Of a DNA stretch of 34,997 bases, positions 9,100 to 18,759 are shown one piece after another (within the stretch, counting starts at the first letter, position 1; every line of letters begins with the position of its first letter). Origin of the DNA: a bacterium (GTDB lineage: Bacteria > Elusimicrobiota > Elusimicrobia > UBA1565 > UBA9628). Location: contig JAJZCM010000019.1 of assembly GCA_021846045.1 (NCBI GenBank), positions 1 through 34,997 of the forward strand, in the 5' to 3' direction. The notes below the pieces were generated by a model that did not search any database, was not told the origin of the DNA, and worked only from the letters and a program-made list of their open reading frames with translations. The position numbers and the translations under genes are program-made.

Positions 9100-11481
9100 T
9101 TAAGACAAGGCCGTCATCCAAACGGTTTTAAATTCCAAATATCTCCGCATCCAGGACCGCCCCTGGGCTTGGGAACTTTCCCAATCCGCGGGATTATGAA
9201 CCCAAATCCGTTTCATATTGCTAATCGACAATTCTTCGATTTTTTTAGCCAACTCTCGGTCGCCCGAGAAATCAAGCCCCGAAACGGCTCGATGCTCCGC
9301 TAAAATGGGCGAGAGTTCCCCGGCTTTTCCGGTAACGATGTTGACCGCTCCGGCCGGCATGTCGGAAGCGTCCAAGACTTCGATTAAAACCTGGGCCGCC
9401 AAGGGATATTTCTCGGAAGGCACGGCAATCACCGCATTTCCAGAGGCTATAGCCGGGAAAATCTTGGACACCAGGGCCAGAAGAGACGGAGTTTCCGGAG
9501 AAATAAGGCCGACAACGCCCATCGGCTCGGGATAGGTGATATTGAAATCAGTCTGCGTGACCGGGTTGACGTTTCCCGTGTATTTGTCGGTCCAGCCGGC
9601 ATAGTAGAGAATGCGGTTGAGGCTCAATTCGACTTCCCTTTGGGCCGCAGACAAGTCGCATCCGGTTTGAGCCGCCAACATCTGGACCAGTTCCGAGAAT
9701 CGGCTTTGAAGAATTTCGGCAGTGCGGTAGAGAATCTGAGCGCGCAAATAGGCGGTCGACTTTGCCCACGCGGGCTGAGCCTTTAAAGCCGCTTCCACCG
9801 CGTCGCGAATATCTTTTCTCGAACCGAGAGGCATATCCGCCATCAATTTTCCGTCATGGGAGAGAACCTTATAATAGCGTCCGGATTCCGAGCGCACCTG
9901 TTTGCCCCCAATGAGCATTTTCGGAGTTTTCCAAATGGAATTGGTGACAGTCCCCAATTCCAATAACGACGAATTAGAAATAGGGACAGTCCCCTTGTCC
10001 TCGGCATGGACATATTCCCACAATCCCTGGGGTCCGCCCTCGCGGCCAAAACCGCTCTCCTTAAAACCGCCGAATTCAGCCGCCGCGTCGAATTTATTGG
10101 CGCCGTTTCCCCAAATCGTCCCGGCCTTAACGGCGCGGGCGACTTCGATCATTTTCGCGACATCCTTGGTCCAAACGCTCGCGGCCAGCCCGTAGAAAGT
10201 ATTGTTGGCCAAATCAATCGCTTCTTCTTTGGTGCGGAAAGTCATCGCGGCTAGAACCGGACCGAAAATCTCTTCCCGCGCGATAGTGTGAGAAGTCTCA
10301 ACCTCGGTAAACAAGGTCGGCAAGAAAAAAAAGCCGTCTTTTGGGCAGGCAAAAGGCGCCTGATATTTGACCGCGCCTTCTTTTTCCCCAAGCCGAACAT
10401 AGCGTTCGATGGTCTCAAGCTGATTTTTTGAATTAATCGCGCCCATGTCGATATTCTTATCCAATGGGTCGCCGACGCGAATTTTTCGCATCCTTTCCTT
10501 GAGGAGACGGATGAATTTGGGAGCGATAGTTTCTTGAAGCAACAGACGGGAACCCGCGCAGCAGACCTGGCCCTGATTAAAAAAGATGCCGTCGACGATG
10601 CCCTCGACCGCCTCGTAGAGAGGCGCGTCTTCAAAAACGATCGTCGGCGATTTTCCGCCGAGTTCCAAGGAAAGCTTTTTTCCGCTTCCTGCGGTCATTT
10701 TTCGGATGAGCTTCCCGACCTCGGTTGAACCCGTAAAAGCGATCTTATTAACGCCCGCATGCGAAACGAGCGCCGCCCCGGTTTTCCCAAAACCCGTCAC
10801 GATATTGACGACCCCATCGGGGACGCCTACTTCTTGAATAATCTCGGCCAAATGAAGAACTGAAAGAGACGTCGTCTCGGCCGGTTTTAACACCACCGTG
10901 TTTCCAGCGGCCAAAGCCGGGGCGATTTTCCATGCCGCCATCAAAAGCGGAAAATTCCAGGGAATAATCTGAGCAACGACGCCCACTGGAGACGTCTCCA
11001 TTCCCGGAAAAGCCTCGTCTAACTTGTCGGCCCAGCCGGCGTAATAGAAGAAATGCCGGGCGGCCAATGGAATATCAATGTCGCGGGTTTCTCGAATCGG
11101 TTTTCCGTTATCCAAAGTTTCAATGACGGCCAACTCCCGCGAGCGTTCTAAAATCACTCGCGCAATCGCGTAGAGAAGCCGCGCGCGCTCGCTACCGGGA
11201 ATTTGAGACCAGGTTTTAAAAGCTTCCTTGGCCGCTAAGACGGCCATGTCCACGTCTTTTTCGCCCGCCTCGGCCACTTTTGCCAAAACCCGTCCGTTGG
11301 CGGGATGGATCGAATCGAAATATTTGCCTGCATCCGGAGAAACCCATTTTCCGCCGATAAAAAGTTCGTATCTAGGCTTGATCTTAACGTGGGATATTGA
11401 TTCCGGAGCCTGCCCGTATTCGGCCCAGGAAAAATTATTCCGTTTTTTTTGAGTCGGCGGCGCCTTGGTTTGTTTGATCAT
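9100..11481 (-). CDS. Tandem-domain aldehyde dehydrogenase, ALDH16-like
   Basis: Complete first ALDH domain (FNQGQVCCAGSR, FTGSTEVGK, LELGGKSP). The second ALDH-like domain (LIGGKQVRSESGRYYKV...YYAGWTDKYTG) lacks a catalytic-Cys motif and is C-terminally short. Confidence 0.88.
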   Translation of the reverse strand: MIKQTKAPPTQKKRNNFSWAEYGQAPESISHVKIKPRYELFIGGKWVSPDAGKYFDSIHPANGRVLAKVAEAGEKDVDMAVLAAKEAFKTWSQIPGSERARLLYAIARVILERSRELAVIETLDNGKPIRETRDIDIPLAARHFFYYAGWADKLDEAFPGMETSPVGVVAQIIPWNFPLLMAAWKIAPALAAGNTVVLKPAETTSLSVLHLAEIIQEVGVPDGVVNIVTGFGKTGAALVSHAGVNKIAFTGSTEVGKLIRKMTAGSGKKLSLELGGKSPTIVFEDAPLYEAVEGIVDGIFFNQGQVCCAGSRLLLQETIAPKFIRLLKERMRKIRVGDPLDKNIDMGAINSKNQLETIERYVRLGEKEGAVKYQAPFACPKDGFFFLPTLFTEVETSHTIAREEIFGPVLAAMTFRTKEEAIDLANNTFYGLAASVWTKDVAKMIEVARAVKAGTIWGNGANKFDAAAEFGGFKESGFGREGGPQGLWEYVHAEDKGTVPISNSSLLELGTVTNSIWKTPKMLIGGKQVRSESGRYYKVLSHDGKLMADMPLGSRKDIRDAVEAALKAQPAWAKSTAYLRAQILYRTAEILQSRFSELVQMLAAQTGCDLSAAQREVELSLNRILYYAGWTDKYTGNVNPVTQTDFNITYPEPMGVVGLISPETPSLLALVSKIFPAIASGNAVIAVPSEKYPLAAQVLIEVLDASDMPAGAVNIVTGKAGELSPILAEHRAVSGLDFSGDRELAKKIEELSISNMKRIWVHNPADWESSQAQGRSWMRRYLEFKTVWMTALS
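9943..9994. repeat. Palindrome/direct-repeat family C (GGGACTGTCCC type) in the ALDH inter-domain linker
   Basis: ggtgacagtccccaattccaataacgacgaattagaaatagggacagtcccc; encodes KGTVPISNSSLLELGTVT in frame. Confidence 0.75.
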
Positions 11482-11484
11482 TTT

Positions 11485-12447
11485 TCACCCTTTCGGAATA
11501 TAATCGTAAGATTCGTATTGGCCGGTTCGAAGATGATGGATTTGACGCGCGATATCATCTAGGAGGGAACTGGCGCCAAAGCGGAACAGATCCGGCGTCA
11601 GCCAATCGTCTCCCACCGTTTCCTTGACCAAGGACAGCCAATGAAGAGATTCTTTCGCCTGACGAATTCCGCCGGCGGGCTTGTGCCCGATGCGGTAGCC
11701 GGTCCGAAGATAGAAATCCTCGATGGCGTTAAGCATCACCAAACTCACCGGCAAGGTCGCGGAAACCCCGATTTTTCCGGTCGAGGTCTTGATGAAATCG
11801 GCCCCCGCCTGCATCGCGATTTCACTTGCCGTCCATACGTTTTGAATCTCACCCAGTTCTCCGGTCTCTAAAATCACCTTTAAATGAGCCTCCCCGCACG
11901 CTTCCCGAATCATCGCGATTTCGTCATAAACCCGGGAATAGTCGCCTCTCAAAAATGCCCCGCGGTTGACCACCATGTCAATTTCATCGGCGCCGGAAGC
12001 GACCAAGGCTTTGGTCTCCTGAATCTTAAGAGGAAGAGGAACCTGCCCATGCGGAAAAGCGGTTGAGACCGCGGCGACTTTAACCGAACTTCCTTCCAAA
12101 GCCCTTTTCGCCTCGCTGACGAAATTACCGTAGACGCAAACGGCGGCGACTTGAATTTCGGGACAATCCACGAGCGGCCTCAGGGCTTTTTGGCATAGGC
12201 GCCTTACGCGATGGGGCGTGTCGATGCCTTCCAAGGTGGTTAAATCGATCATTGACACCGCATGCAAAAGCCAGGTCTCCTGTCGCTCTTTTTTCGGGTT
12301 TCTGGTTTTGGTGATTTTAGAAACGCGGTCATAAACGCCGGTCGCATCCACTTGCAGGCGGCGCAAAACGTCCAAGTCCAGGCGATGGACCGGGTTGCGG
12401 CGGGTTTTCGTAAAGTTCTCGGGGGCGTTATTTTTCAATGTAGACAT
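11485..12447 (-). CDS. deoC: Deoxyribose-phosphate aldolase, eukaryotic-DERA-like long form
   Basis: GADFIKTSTGKIG; KPAGGIRQAKESLHWLSLVKETVGDDWLTPDLFRFGASSLLDDIARQIHH. Confidence 0.93.
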   Translation of the reverse strand: MSTLKNNAPENFTKTRRNPVHRLDLDVLRRLQVDATGVYDRVSKITKTRNPKKERQETWLLHAVSMIDLTTLEGIDTPHRVRRLCQKALRPLVDCPEIQVAAVCVYGNFVSEAKRALEGSSVKVAAVSTAFPHGQVPLPLKIQETKALVASGADEIDMVVNRGAFLRGDYSRVYDEIAMIREACGEAHLKVILETGELGEIQNVWTASEIAMQAGADFIKTSTGKIGVSATLPVSLVMLNAIEDFYLRTGYRIGHKPAGGIRQAKESLHWLSLVKETVGDDWLTPDLFRFGASSLLDDIARQIHHLRTGQYESYDYIPKG

Positions 12448-13030
12448 GGTCTCCCGTTTTCACCTCCGCAGCGTTGGCTTCGTCGGTGTCGATATGAAAT
12501 TCCAAGCTGTAATCGTTTGAAATCCGGCACAAAACGTTGGAGTAAACAAGCTCGCGCGGCCCGCCAATCCCGGCGCGCACGCGAACAATTTCACCTTCCT
12601 TGATTCCCATCGCCTCAGCTTCCGGCGGGCTGAAATGGATATGACGGCTGGCAATCACCAAGCCTTCCTTAACTTCCAACATTCCCTTAGGTCCGATGAT
12701 TCGGATCGGGCTCGAGCCCCCCAGATCTCCGGAACCGCGAACCGGTGGGCGAAGCCCCAATTGACTGGCGTCGGTCTTGGCGATTTCAACCTGGGTTTTC
12801 TTGCGATGCGGGGCAATCAAACGGACGTTTTCGATGGTTCCCTTGGGCCCCTTAAGAGTCACGGTCTCATAACAGGCCCAAAAACCCGGCTGCTTGACGG
12901 AGCGAAATCGTCTGGGCTCGGCGCCCGGGCCGAACAAAAAATCCCAATCGGCCTGGCACAAATGAACATGGCGGTTGGAAACGCCGACCGGAATAGGGGT
13001 TTCGTAGCGCGACTTTAAAAGATCAAGCAT
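12428..13030 (-). CDS. pduL: Phosphate propanoyltransferase/phosphotransacylase PduL
   Basis: PVGVSNRHVHLCQADWD and VIASRHIHFSPPEAEAMGI histidine motifs. Confidence 0.93.
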   Translation of the reverse strand: MLDLLKSRYETPIPVGVSNRHVHLCQADWDFLFGPGAEPRRFRSVKQPGFWACYETVTLKGPKGTIENVRLIAPHRKKTQVEIAKTDASQLGLRPPVRGSGDLGGSSPIRIIGPKGMLEVKEGLVIASRHIHFSPPEAEAMGIKEGEIVRVRAGIGGPRELVYSNVLCRISNDYSLEFHIDTDEANAAEVKTGDHVYIEK

Positions 13031-13802
13031 GAATCACCTTCCTAGCAAAGTTGATAATTCTTAAAAAGGATTCGGCTTTGAGGCTTTCTCCTCCGACCAA
13101 GGCGCCATCAATATCGGGTTCGGCCATCAGGGCGTCAATAGCGCCCGTTTTGACCGAACCTCCGTAGATAATCCGCGTCTTCTGGGAAAAATCATGGCCT
13201 AACAAAGCCGCTAAACGACCACGAATAAAACCGTGCATATCTTGGGCTTCCCCAGGGGACGCCGTTTTCCCGGTCCCAATCGCCCAAACCGGCTCATAGG
13301 CGATGACTAAAGCTCCTAGTTCCGATTGCGAAAGCCCGGACAAGGCCGCATCCAATTGGCCGCCAACGACTTCCCCAGCGCGTCGCGCCTGATGATCCTC
13401 CAACGTTTCCCCCACGCATAAAACAGGAATCAAGGCCGCATCCAAAGCCGCCGCAATTTTCTTGCGAACATCGGCATCGGTCTCCCCGAAGATACGCCGC
13501 CTCTCGCTGTGGCCCAGCAAAACCGCACGACAACCGGCATCCTTAAGCTGAGGCGCGGAAATTTCTCCGGTAAAAGCCCCGGATTTTTCCCAGAATACAT
13601 TTTGCGCTCCCAGCCAAATAGGGGTTGAAGACAAAACGTCTCTGGCCGCGCTCAGAGCGGTAAAGGGGACAAACAAAGCGACATCGGAGCGGACGTCTTT
13701 AGCGACTGAAGATTTAATCTTCTCGGCCAAGACCTTGGATTCGGCTAGGCCCAAGTTCATCTTCCAATTCCCGGCGATCAATGGTTTTCGATGAAAGTCC
13801 AT
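13023..13802 (-). CDS. tpiA: Triosephosphate isomerase
   Basis: LIAGNWKMN, LLGHSERRRIFGETD, VIAYEPVWAIGTGKTA, IYGGSVK. Confidence 0.97.
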   Translation of the reverse strand: MDFHRKPLIAGNWKMNLGLAESKVLAEKIKSSVAKDVRSDVALFVPFTALSAARDVLSSTPIWLGAQNVFWEKSGAFTGEISAPQLKDAGCRAVLLGHSERRRIFGETDADVRKKIAAALDAALIPVLCVGETLEDHQARRAGEVVGGQLDAALSGLSQSELGALVIAYEPVWAIGTGKTASPGEAQDMHGFIRGRLAALLGHDFSQKTRIIYGGSVKTGAIDALMAEPDIDGALVGGESLKAESFLRIINFARKVIHA

Positions 13803-13883
13803 TCTAAGTTCATTCTACCGCTTTCCACTTCCGACGTCAATAAAACTTGCTGGAAATCATAAAAAAATGTTTAGATTGTAATT

Positions 13884-14516
13884 ATGAATATCATTCCCCA
13901 AGTCATTGAAAGATCAACCCAAGGCTCCGTCATCGGCTACGACATCTATTCCCGGCTTTTGAGAGACCGGATTATTTTCGTCGGAGGATATGAAGGCGAA
14001 TTCACGACCGATTCGGCCAATATCCTCATCGCCCAGCTGTTATATCTTGAATCAGACGACAATTCAAAAGACATCAACCTCTACATCAACTCCCCCGGAG
14101 GAATGGTGACCGCAGGTTTGGCCGTTTACGACACAATGCAGTATATCAAGGCCCCGATTACGACTATCTGTATGGGAATGGCGATGTCTTTCGGCGCGGT
14201 GATTTTGGCCGCGGGATCTAAAGGAAAGCGTTTTGCTCTTCCGCAATCGCGCATCATGATCCACCAGCCTCTTGTCGGCGGAATCTCGGGGCAAGCGACC
14301 GACATCATCGTCGAGGCCAAGGAAATGGCCTACATCCGCAAGAATCTCGAGCAGATTCTCTCCAAACATACGGGACAGCCCGCTGAAAAAATGGCCCGCG
14401 ACATGGAGCGCAACTACTACATGTCGGCCGAGGAAGCCAAGGAATACGGCATCATCGACGAGGTCCTGACCGGGTCCAAGGTAGATGCTCTCAGAACCGC
14501 ATTGACCGGCAAATAA
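13884..14516 (+). CDS. clpP: ATP-dependent Clp protease proteolytic subunit
   Basis: [57 protein letters not shown]. Confidence 0.97.
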   Translation: MNIIPQVIERSTQGSVIGYDIYSRLLRDRIIFVGGYEGEFTTDSANILIAQLLYLESDDNSKDINLYINSPGGMVTAGLAVYDTMQYIKAPITTICMGMAMSFGAVILAAGSKGKRFALPQSRIMIHQPLVGGISGQATDIIVEAKEMAYIRKNLEQILSKHTGQPAEKMARDMERNYYMSAEEAKEYGIIDEVLTGSKVDALRTALTGK

Positions 14517-14629
14517 GTTAACGCTCGCCAAACTCAAGCGTCCGGGACTGGGGGTTTATGATGGGAATCAACCAGACCATGACTCCGTAACGAAATAGCA
14601 TTGACAAATTTGAGTTCCTCGGTTACCCT

Positions 14630-16423
14630 ATGAACAGAATGCCGAATGTTGAACCTTCCCTCTCATCATTGGGGTTGCCCAGACGCCTGGCCGAGCTTTT
14701 GGTTTCCCAAGGACTTCTCAGCAGGGAACAGCTGTCGGAAGCCCTCGGCGAACAACACAAAACCGGCGGGAAACTGGGCTCCATCCTCATTTCAAAAGGC
14801 TTGTTGACGGAAGAACAGTTTCTCTCGTTTTTAGGGGATCAATGCGGAATTCGCTACGTCTCCTTGTCTGAATTCAGCTTTGAAGACAACATTCTGGAAT
14901 TAATTCCCGAATCTATCGCTCGCCAGCACATTCTCATTCCCTGCCGCAAATCAGAAGAAAATGTCATGACTGTCGCGGTTTCAGACCCGCTTAACGTCAT
15001 GGTCTTAGACGATCTAAAAATGATGACGGGTTGCGAAATATCGGCGATCTTGGCTTCGGAATCGGAAATTTTAACGGCCATCGAAAAAGGCTATCACTCG
15101 ATGAGCGCGGAAGAAGCGCTCGACGAAATCGTCCATCAAAGCGATGCCGCTGAAAACACGGCGGATGTCGCGCTCGACAAGGACTCGGAAACCCAAGAAG
15201 TGGTCCAAGACCTTCGGGGGCTTGAGAAATCGGCCTCCGACGCGCCGGTCATCAAGATGGTTAATTTAATCATGTCCAACGCCGTCAAAGACCACGCCTC
15301 CGATATTCATATCGAAGCTTTCCCAAAGGAAATACGAATCCGCTACCGCATCGACGGCGTCCTCCATGAACGCCCATCCCCGCCCAAGAAATTTCACCAA
15401 GCGCTCACGACCCGCATTAAGATCATGGCCAACCTCAACATCGCCGAGCGCCGCATTCCCCAGGACGGACGCATCAAGATCAAGGCCAGCGGAAAAGAAA
15501 TCGATCTGCGCGTTTCCGTTTTACCCTGCGCTCCCGGGGAAAAAATCGTCATGCGTATTTTAGACTCCTCCGGGCTTAAGGTCCAGATGAACCAATTAGG
15601 CTTTGAGCCGGAAGCTCTCGCCGTATTCAACAAATACATGAACGCACCTTACGGGATCAATCTCATCACCGGCCCAACGGGATCCGGAAAATCAACCACT
15701 CTTTATTCGGCTCTCGCCAATTTAAACACCCCCGACACCAATATCCTGACGGTCGAAGACCCGGTCGAGTATCAACTGCACGGCATCAACCAGGTTCAGG
15801 TCAACCCCCACGCGGGACTGACTTTTGCCACAGCCCTGCGCTCTTTTTTGCGTCAGGACCCCGACATCATCATGGTGGGAGAAACTCGCGACCTTGAGAC
15901 GGCTCAAATCGCCATTAACGCCGCCTTGACCGGACATTTGGTTTTCACGACTCTCCACACCAATGACGCGCCCAGCTCCATTACCCGGCTTTCGATGATG
16001 GGCGTCGAACCCTTTCTTATCAGCGCGGCGGTGCTCATGGTCGAAGCCCAAAGGCTTGTGCGCAGCATTTGCCCAAAATGCAAGGAAGCCTATGAGGTCG
16101 ACGTCGTCTCTCTCATCAAGCACAGCATCCCCGAGGAAGCGCTCAAACCCCAGAACGGGAAAGTGACTCTTTATAAAGGAAAAGGATGCGAGCATTGCGC
16201 CAAGACCGGTTATAGAGGCCGCCTCGGACTCTATGAGGTTCTGGAAGTCACCGATTCGATTAGGGAATTGATTTTGAGCAAGGCCCCGACCTCGGAAATA
16301 AAGAAAGTGGGCATTAAGCAAGGAATGCTCACTTTGCGCGCCTGCGCCTTGAGAAAACTTCTCGAAGGAGCGACGACTGTTGAGGAGATGATTCGCGTCA
16401 CGGCTTCCGATATTGAAACATGA
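14630..16423 (+). CDS. pilB: Type IV pilus assembly ATPase PilB (GspE family)
   Basis: N-terminal MshEN-like domain; ITGPTGSGKSTTLYSAL; DPDIIMVGETRDLETAQIAINAALTGHLVFTTLHTNDA; tetracysteine CPKC...CEHC. Confidence 0.93.
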   Translation: MNRMPNVEPSLSSLGLPRRLAELLVSQGLLSREQLSEALGEQHKTGGKLGSILISKGLLTEEQFLSFLGDQCGIRYVSLSEFSFEDNILELIPESIARQHILIPCRKSEENVMTVAVSDPLNVMVLDDLKMMTGCEISAILASESEILTAIEKGYHSMSAEEALDEIVHQSDAAENTADVALDKDSETQEVVQDLRGLEKSASDAPVIKMVNLIMSNAVKDHASDIHIEAFPKEIRIRYRIDGVLHERPSPPKKFHQALTTRIKIMANLNIAERRIPQDGRIKIKASGKEIDLRVSVLPCAPGEKIVMRILDSSGLKVQMNQLGFEPEALAVFNKYMNAPYGINLITGPTGSGKSTTLYSALANLNTPDTNILTVEDPVEYQLHGINQVQVNPHAGLTFATALRSFLRQDPDIIMVGETRDLETAQIAINAALTGHLVFTTLHTNDAPSSITRLSMMGVEPFLISAAVLMVEAQRLVRSICPKCKEAYEVDVVSLIKHSIPEEALKPQNGKVTLYKGKGCEHCAKTGYRGRLGLYEVLEVTDSIRELILSKAPTSEIKKVGIKQGMLTLRACALRKLLEGATTVEEMIRVTASDIET

Positions 16424-16441
16424 TTCTATGAAGGAGAAATT

Positions 16442-17518
16442 ATGGCATCTCTGAGCGAACTCTTTATCCTCATGCACGAGCGCGGGGCCTCCGATCTTCA
16501 CTTGACCGTCGGCGCTCCCCCGACTCTTCGCGTCGATGGGGAACTTGTCCCCACCCCTTTCGAAAAATTGACGCCGGAAACAACCCAGCAATTGGTTTTT
16601 TCGCTTCTCAGCGATCAGCAAAAACAGCGCTTTGACGCCACCAACGAACTCGATTTGGCCTTGAGCATCAAGGGCGCTGGACGGCTACGCGTCAATATTT
16701 TTAGACAGCGGGGAGCGGTTGGCGCCGCCATACGCTCGATTCCCAACCAGTTTAAGACCTTCGATCAATTGGGTCTTCCCAAGACGGTCGAAAACTTGGT
16801 CAATATCCCGAAAGGGCTGATTTTAGTCACCGGGCCCACGGGCTCCGGAAAATCAACCACCTTGGCCAGCATTATTGACTACATCAACGAACACCACACG
16901 CTCCACATTGTGACGGTCGAAGATCCCATCGAATACGTCCACTCGCACAAAAAATCCCTGATCAATCAAAGGGAAGTGGGTCAAGACACGGAAAGTTTTC
17001 CCGCCGCCCTCAAGTATGTCCTTAGGCAAGACCCCAACGTCATTCTAATCGGAGAATTGCGCGACTTGGATACGATTTCTTCCGCCTTGACCATCGCCGA
17101 AACCGGGCATTTGGTCTTTGGAACGCTTCACACCAACGACTGCGCGCAATCCATTAACCGCTTGATCGACGTCTTCCCGCCGCATCAAATCAATCAAGTC
17201 AGGGTCCAACTTTCTTTCGTTCTCCAGGCCGTTTTATCCCAACAGCTTTTATCCAACGCCTCCGGAACGGGAAGATCGCTCGCCTGTGAGCTTCTGATGG
17301 TCACCTCCGCTGTCCGAAATTTAATCCGTGAGCAAAAAATAGAACAGATTCAGCTCTCCATTCAGACCGGCGGAAAGTTTGGAATGCAGACGATGAACCA
17401 GTCTTTGGCTAGTTTGTGCCGCGCCCGAAAGATTACGCCGCAGGAAGCCTTTTTGCATTCGACAGACCCCGAAGATCTTAAGCGGCTTTTGAGTCAAAAC
17501 CAAATACCCATAGCCTGA
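16442..17518 (+). CDS. pilT: Type IV pilus retraction ATPase PilT
   Basis: MHERGASDLHLTVGAPP; VTGPTGSGKSTTLASIID; AETGHLVFGTLHTNDCAQSINRLIDVFP. Confidence 0.95.
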   Translation: MASLSELFILMHERGASDLHLTVGAPPTLRVDGELVPTPFEKLTPETTQQLVFSLLSDQQKQRFDATNELDLALSIKGAGRLRVNIFRQRGAVGAAIRSIPNQFKTFDQLGLPKTVENLVNIPKGLILVTGPTGSGKSTTLASIIDYINEHHTLHIVTVEDPIEYVHSHKKSLINQREVGQDTESFPAALKYVLRQDPNVILIGELRDLDTISSALTIAETGHLVFGTLHTNDCAQSINRLIDVFPPHQINQVRVQLSFVLQAVLSQQLLSNASGTGRSLACELLMVTSAVRNLIREQKIEQIQLSIQTGGKFGMQTMNQSLASLCRARKITPQEAFLHSTDPEDLKRLLSQNQIPIA

Positions 17519-17531
17519 CCAACAATGACCT

Positions 17532-18752
17532 ATGCCCACATTCGCCTATAAAGTTAAAGCGGGGGATGGAAAAATTACGGTCGGCTCCATTGATGCCGAT
17601 GCCCCTAGATCGGCCATCGACCGCTTGAGAGCCCAAAAGCTAGTCGTCTTGGAAATCGCGGAAAAAAAGGCCGGCGTTTCTGATAAATTTAAAGATTGGT
17701 TCAAGGGAAAAATTTCCTCGAAAGAACTCACCCTTTTTTCACGCCAGCTCTCAACGTTGGTCGCGGCTGGAGTTCCCATCGTCCAAAGCCTCAGCATTTT
17801 GGAAGGCCAGGCAGAAAGCAAAAACTTTCATGAAGTTCTAACAGCGGTCAAGACCGACATCGAAGGCGGTCTGTCCATTTCCGACGCCTTAAAAAAACAT
17901 CCGCGCGCTTTTCCCGATCTCTACACGGCGATGGTCAAAGCCGGAGAACTGGGGGGAATCCTCGATTCCATTCTTGAACGCTTAAGCGTCTATTTGGAAA
18001 GCTCCGAAGCCCTTAAGGGCAAGGTCAAATCAGCGATGACTTACCCGATTGTCGTCTTAACTATTTGCGCCGCGGTCACCATTTTCCTCCTCATTTTCGT
18101 CATTCCGACTTTTAAGGCGATTTTTGCCAGCTTTCATTCCGCTCTTCCCTGGCCTACCCAGGCGCTTCTTGATCTGTCGGATTTCCTCAGGCATAATTTT
18201 TGGATTATCTTTGTCGTTCCGTTGGCTGCCTGGAAAGGGTTTAAAACCGCCTACGCAAACCCTAAAGGCCGCCGTTTAATCGATGGACAGATTCTTAAAA
18301 TCCCCATGTTCGGCATTTTACTTAGAAAATTCGCCATCGCCCGTTTTTCAAGAACCTTGGGAACCCTCGTCAAATCCGGAGTGCCCATTCTCCAGGCTCT
18401 TGAGACCGTCGCTCAAACTGCGGGCAACGTGGTTATTTCCGACGCTATTTTATCGGCTAGGCAAGCGGTTAAAGAAGGCGGGCATTTAAGCGAGCCGCTC
18501 AAAAAAGCCGGCATTTTCCCGACCATGGTCACCTCGATGATTTCAGTCGGAGAGGAAACCGGAAACCTAGACCAAATGCTCCAAAAAATCGCCGATTTTT
18601 ACGATGGGGAAGTCGACACCGCCGTCAAAGGCCTCACCTCCATGATCGAGCCCATCGTCATCGTGATCATGGGAATCATTATCGGCTCGATTGTCATCGC
18701 GATGTTCTTGCCGATGTTCGACATGGATGAATTGGTCACCAAAAGCCAATAA
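17532..18752 (+). CDS. pilC: Type IV pilus inner-membrane protein PilC (GspF family)
   Basis: LTLFSRQLSTLVAAGVPIVQSL; RFSRTLGTLVKSGVPILQALE; GEETGNLDQMLQKIADFYDGEVD. Confidence 0.95.
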   Translation: MPTFAYKVKAGDGKITVGSIDADAPRSAIDRLRAQKLVVLEIAEKKAGVSDKFKDWFKGKISSKELTLFSRQLSTLVAAGVPIVQSLSILEGQAESKNFHEVLTAVKTDIEGGLSISDALKKHPRAFPDLYTAMVKAGELGGILDSILERLSVYLESSEALKGKVKSAMTYPIVVLTICAAVTIFLLIFVIPTFKAIFASFHSALPWPTQALLDLSDFLRHNFWIIFVVPLAAWKGFKTAYANPKGRRLIDGQILKIPMFGILLRKFAIARFSRTLGTLVKSGVPILQALETVAQTAGNVVISDAILSARQAVKEGGHLSEPLKKAGIFPTMVTSMISVGEETGNLDQMLQKIADFYDGEVDTAVKGLTSMIEPIVIVIMGIIIGSIVIAMFLPMFDMDELVTKSQ

Positions 18753-18759
18753 CCCAATT

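Noticed and set aside
15722-16621. 299-aa minus-strand ORF
   Set aside because: Antisense to the unambiguous pilB/pilT genes; no recognisable motif.
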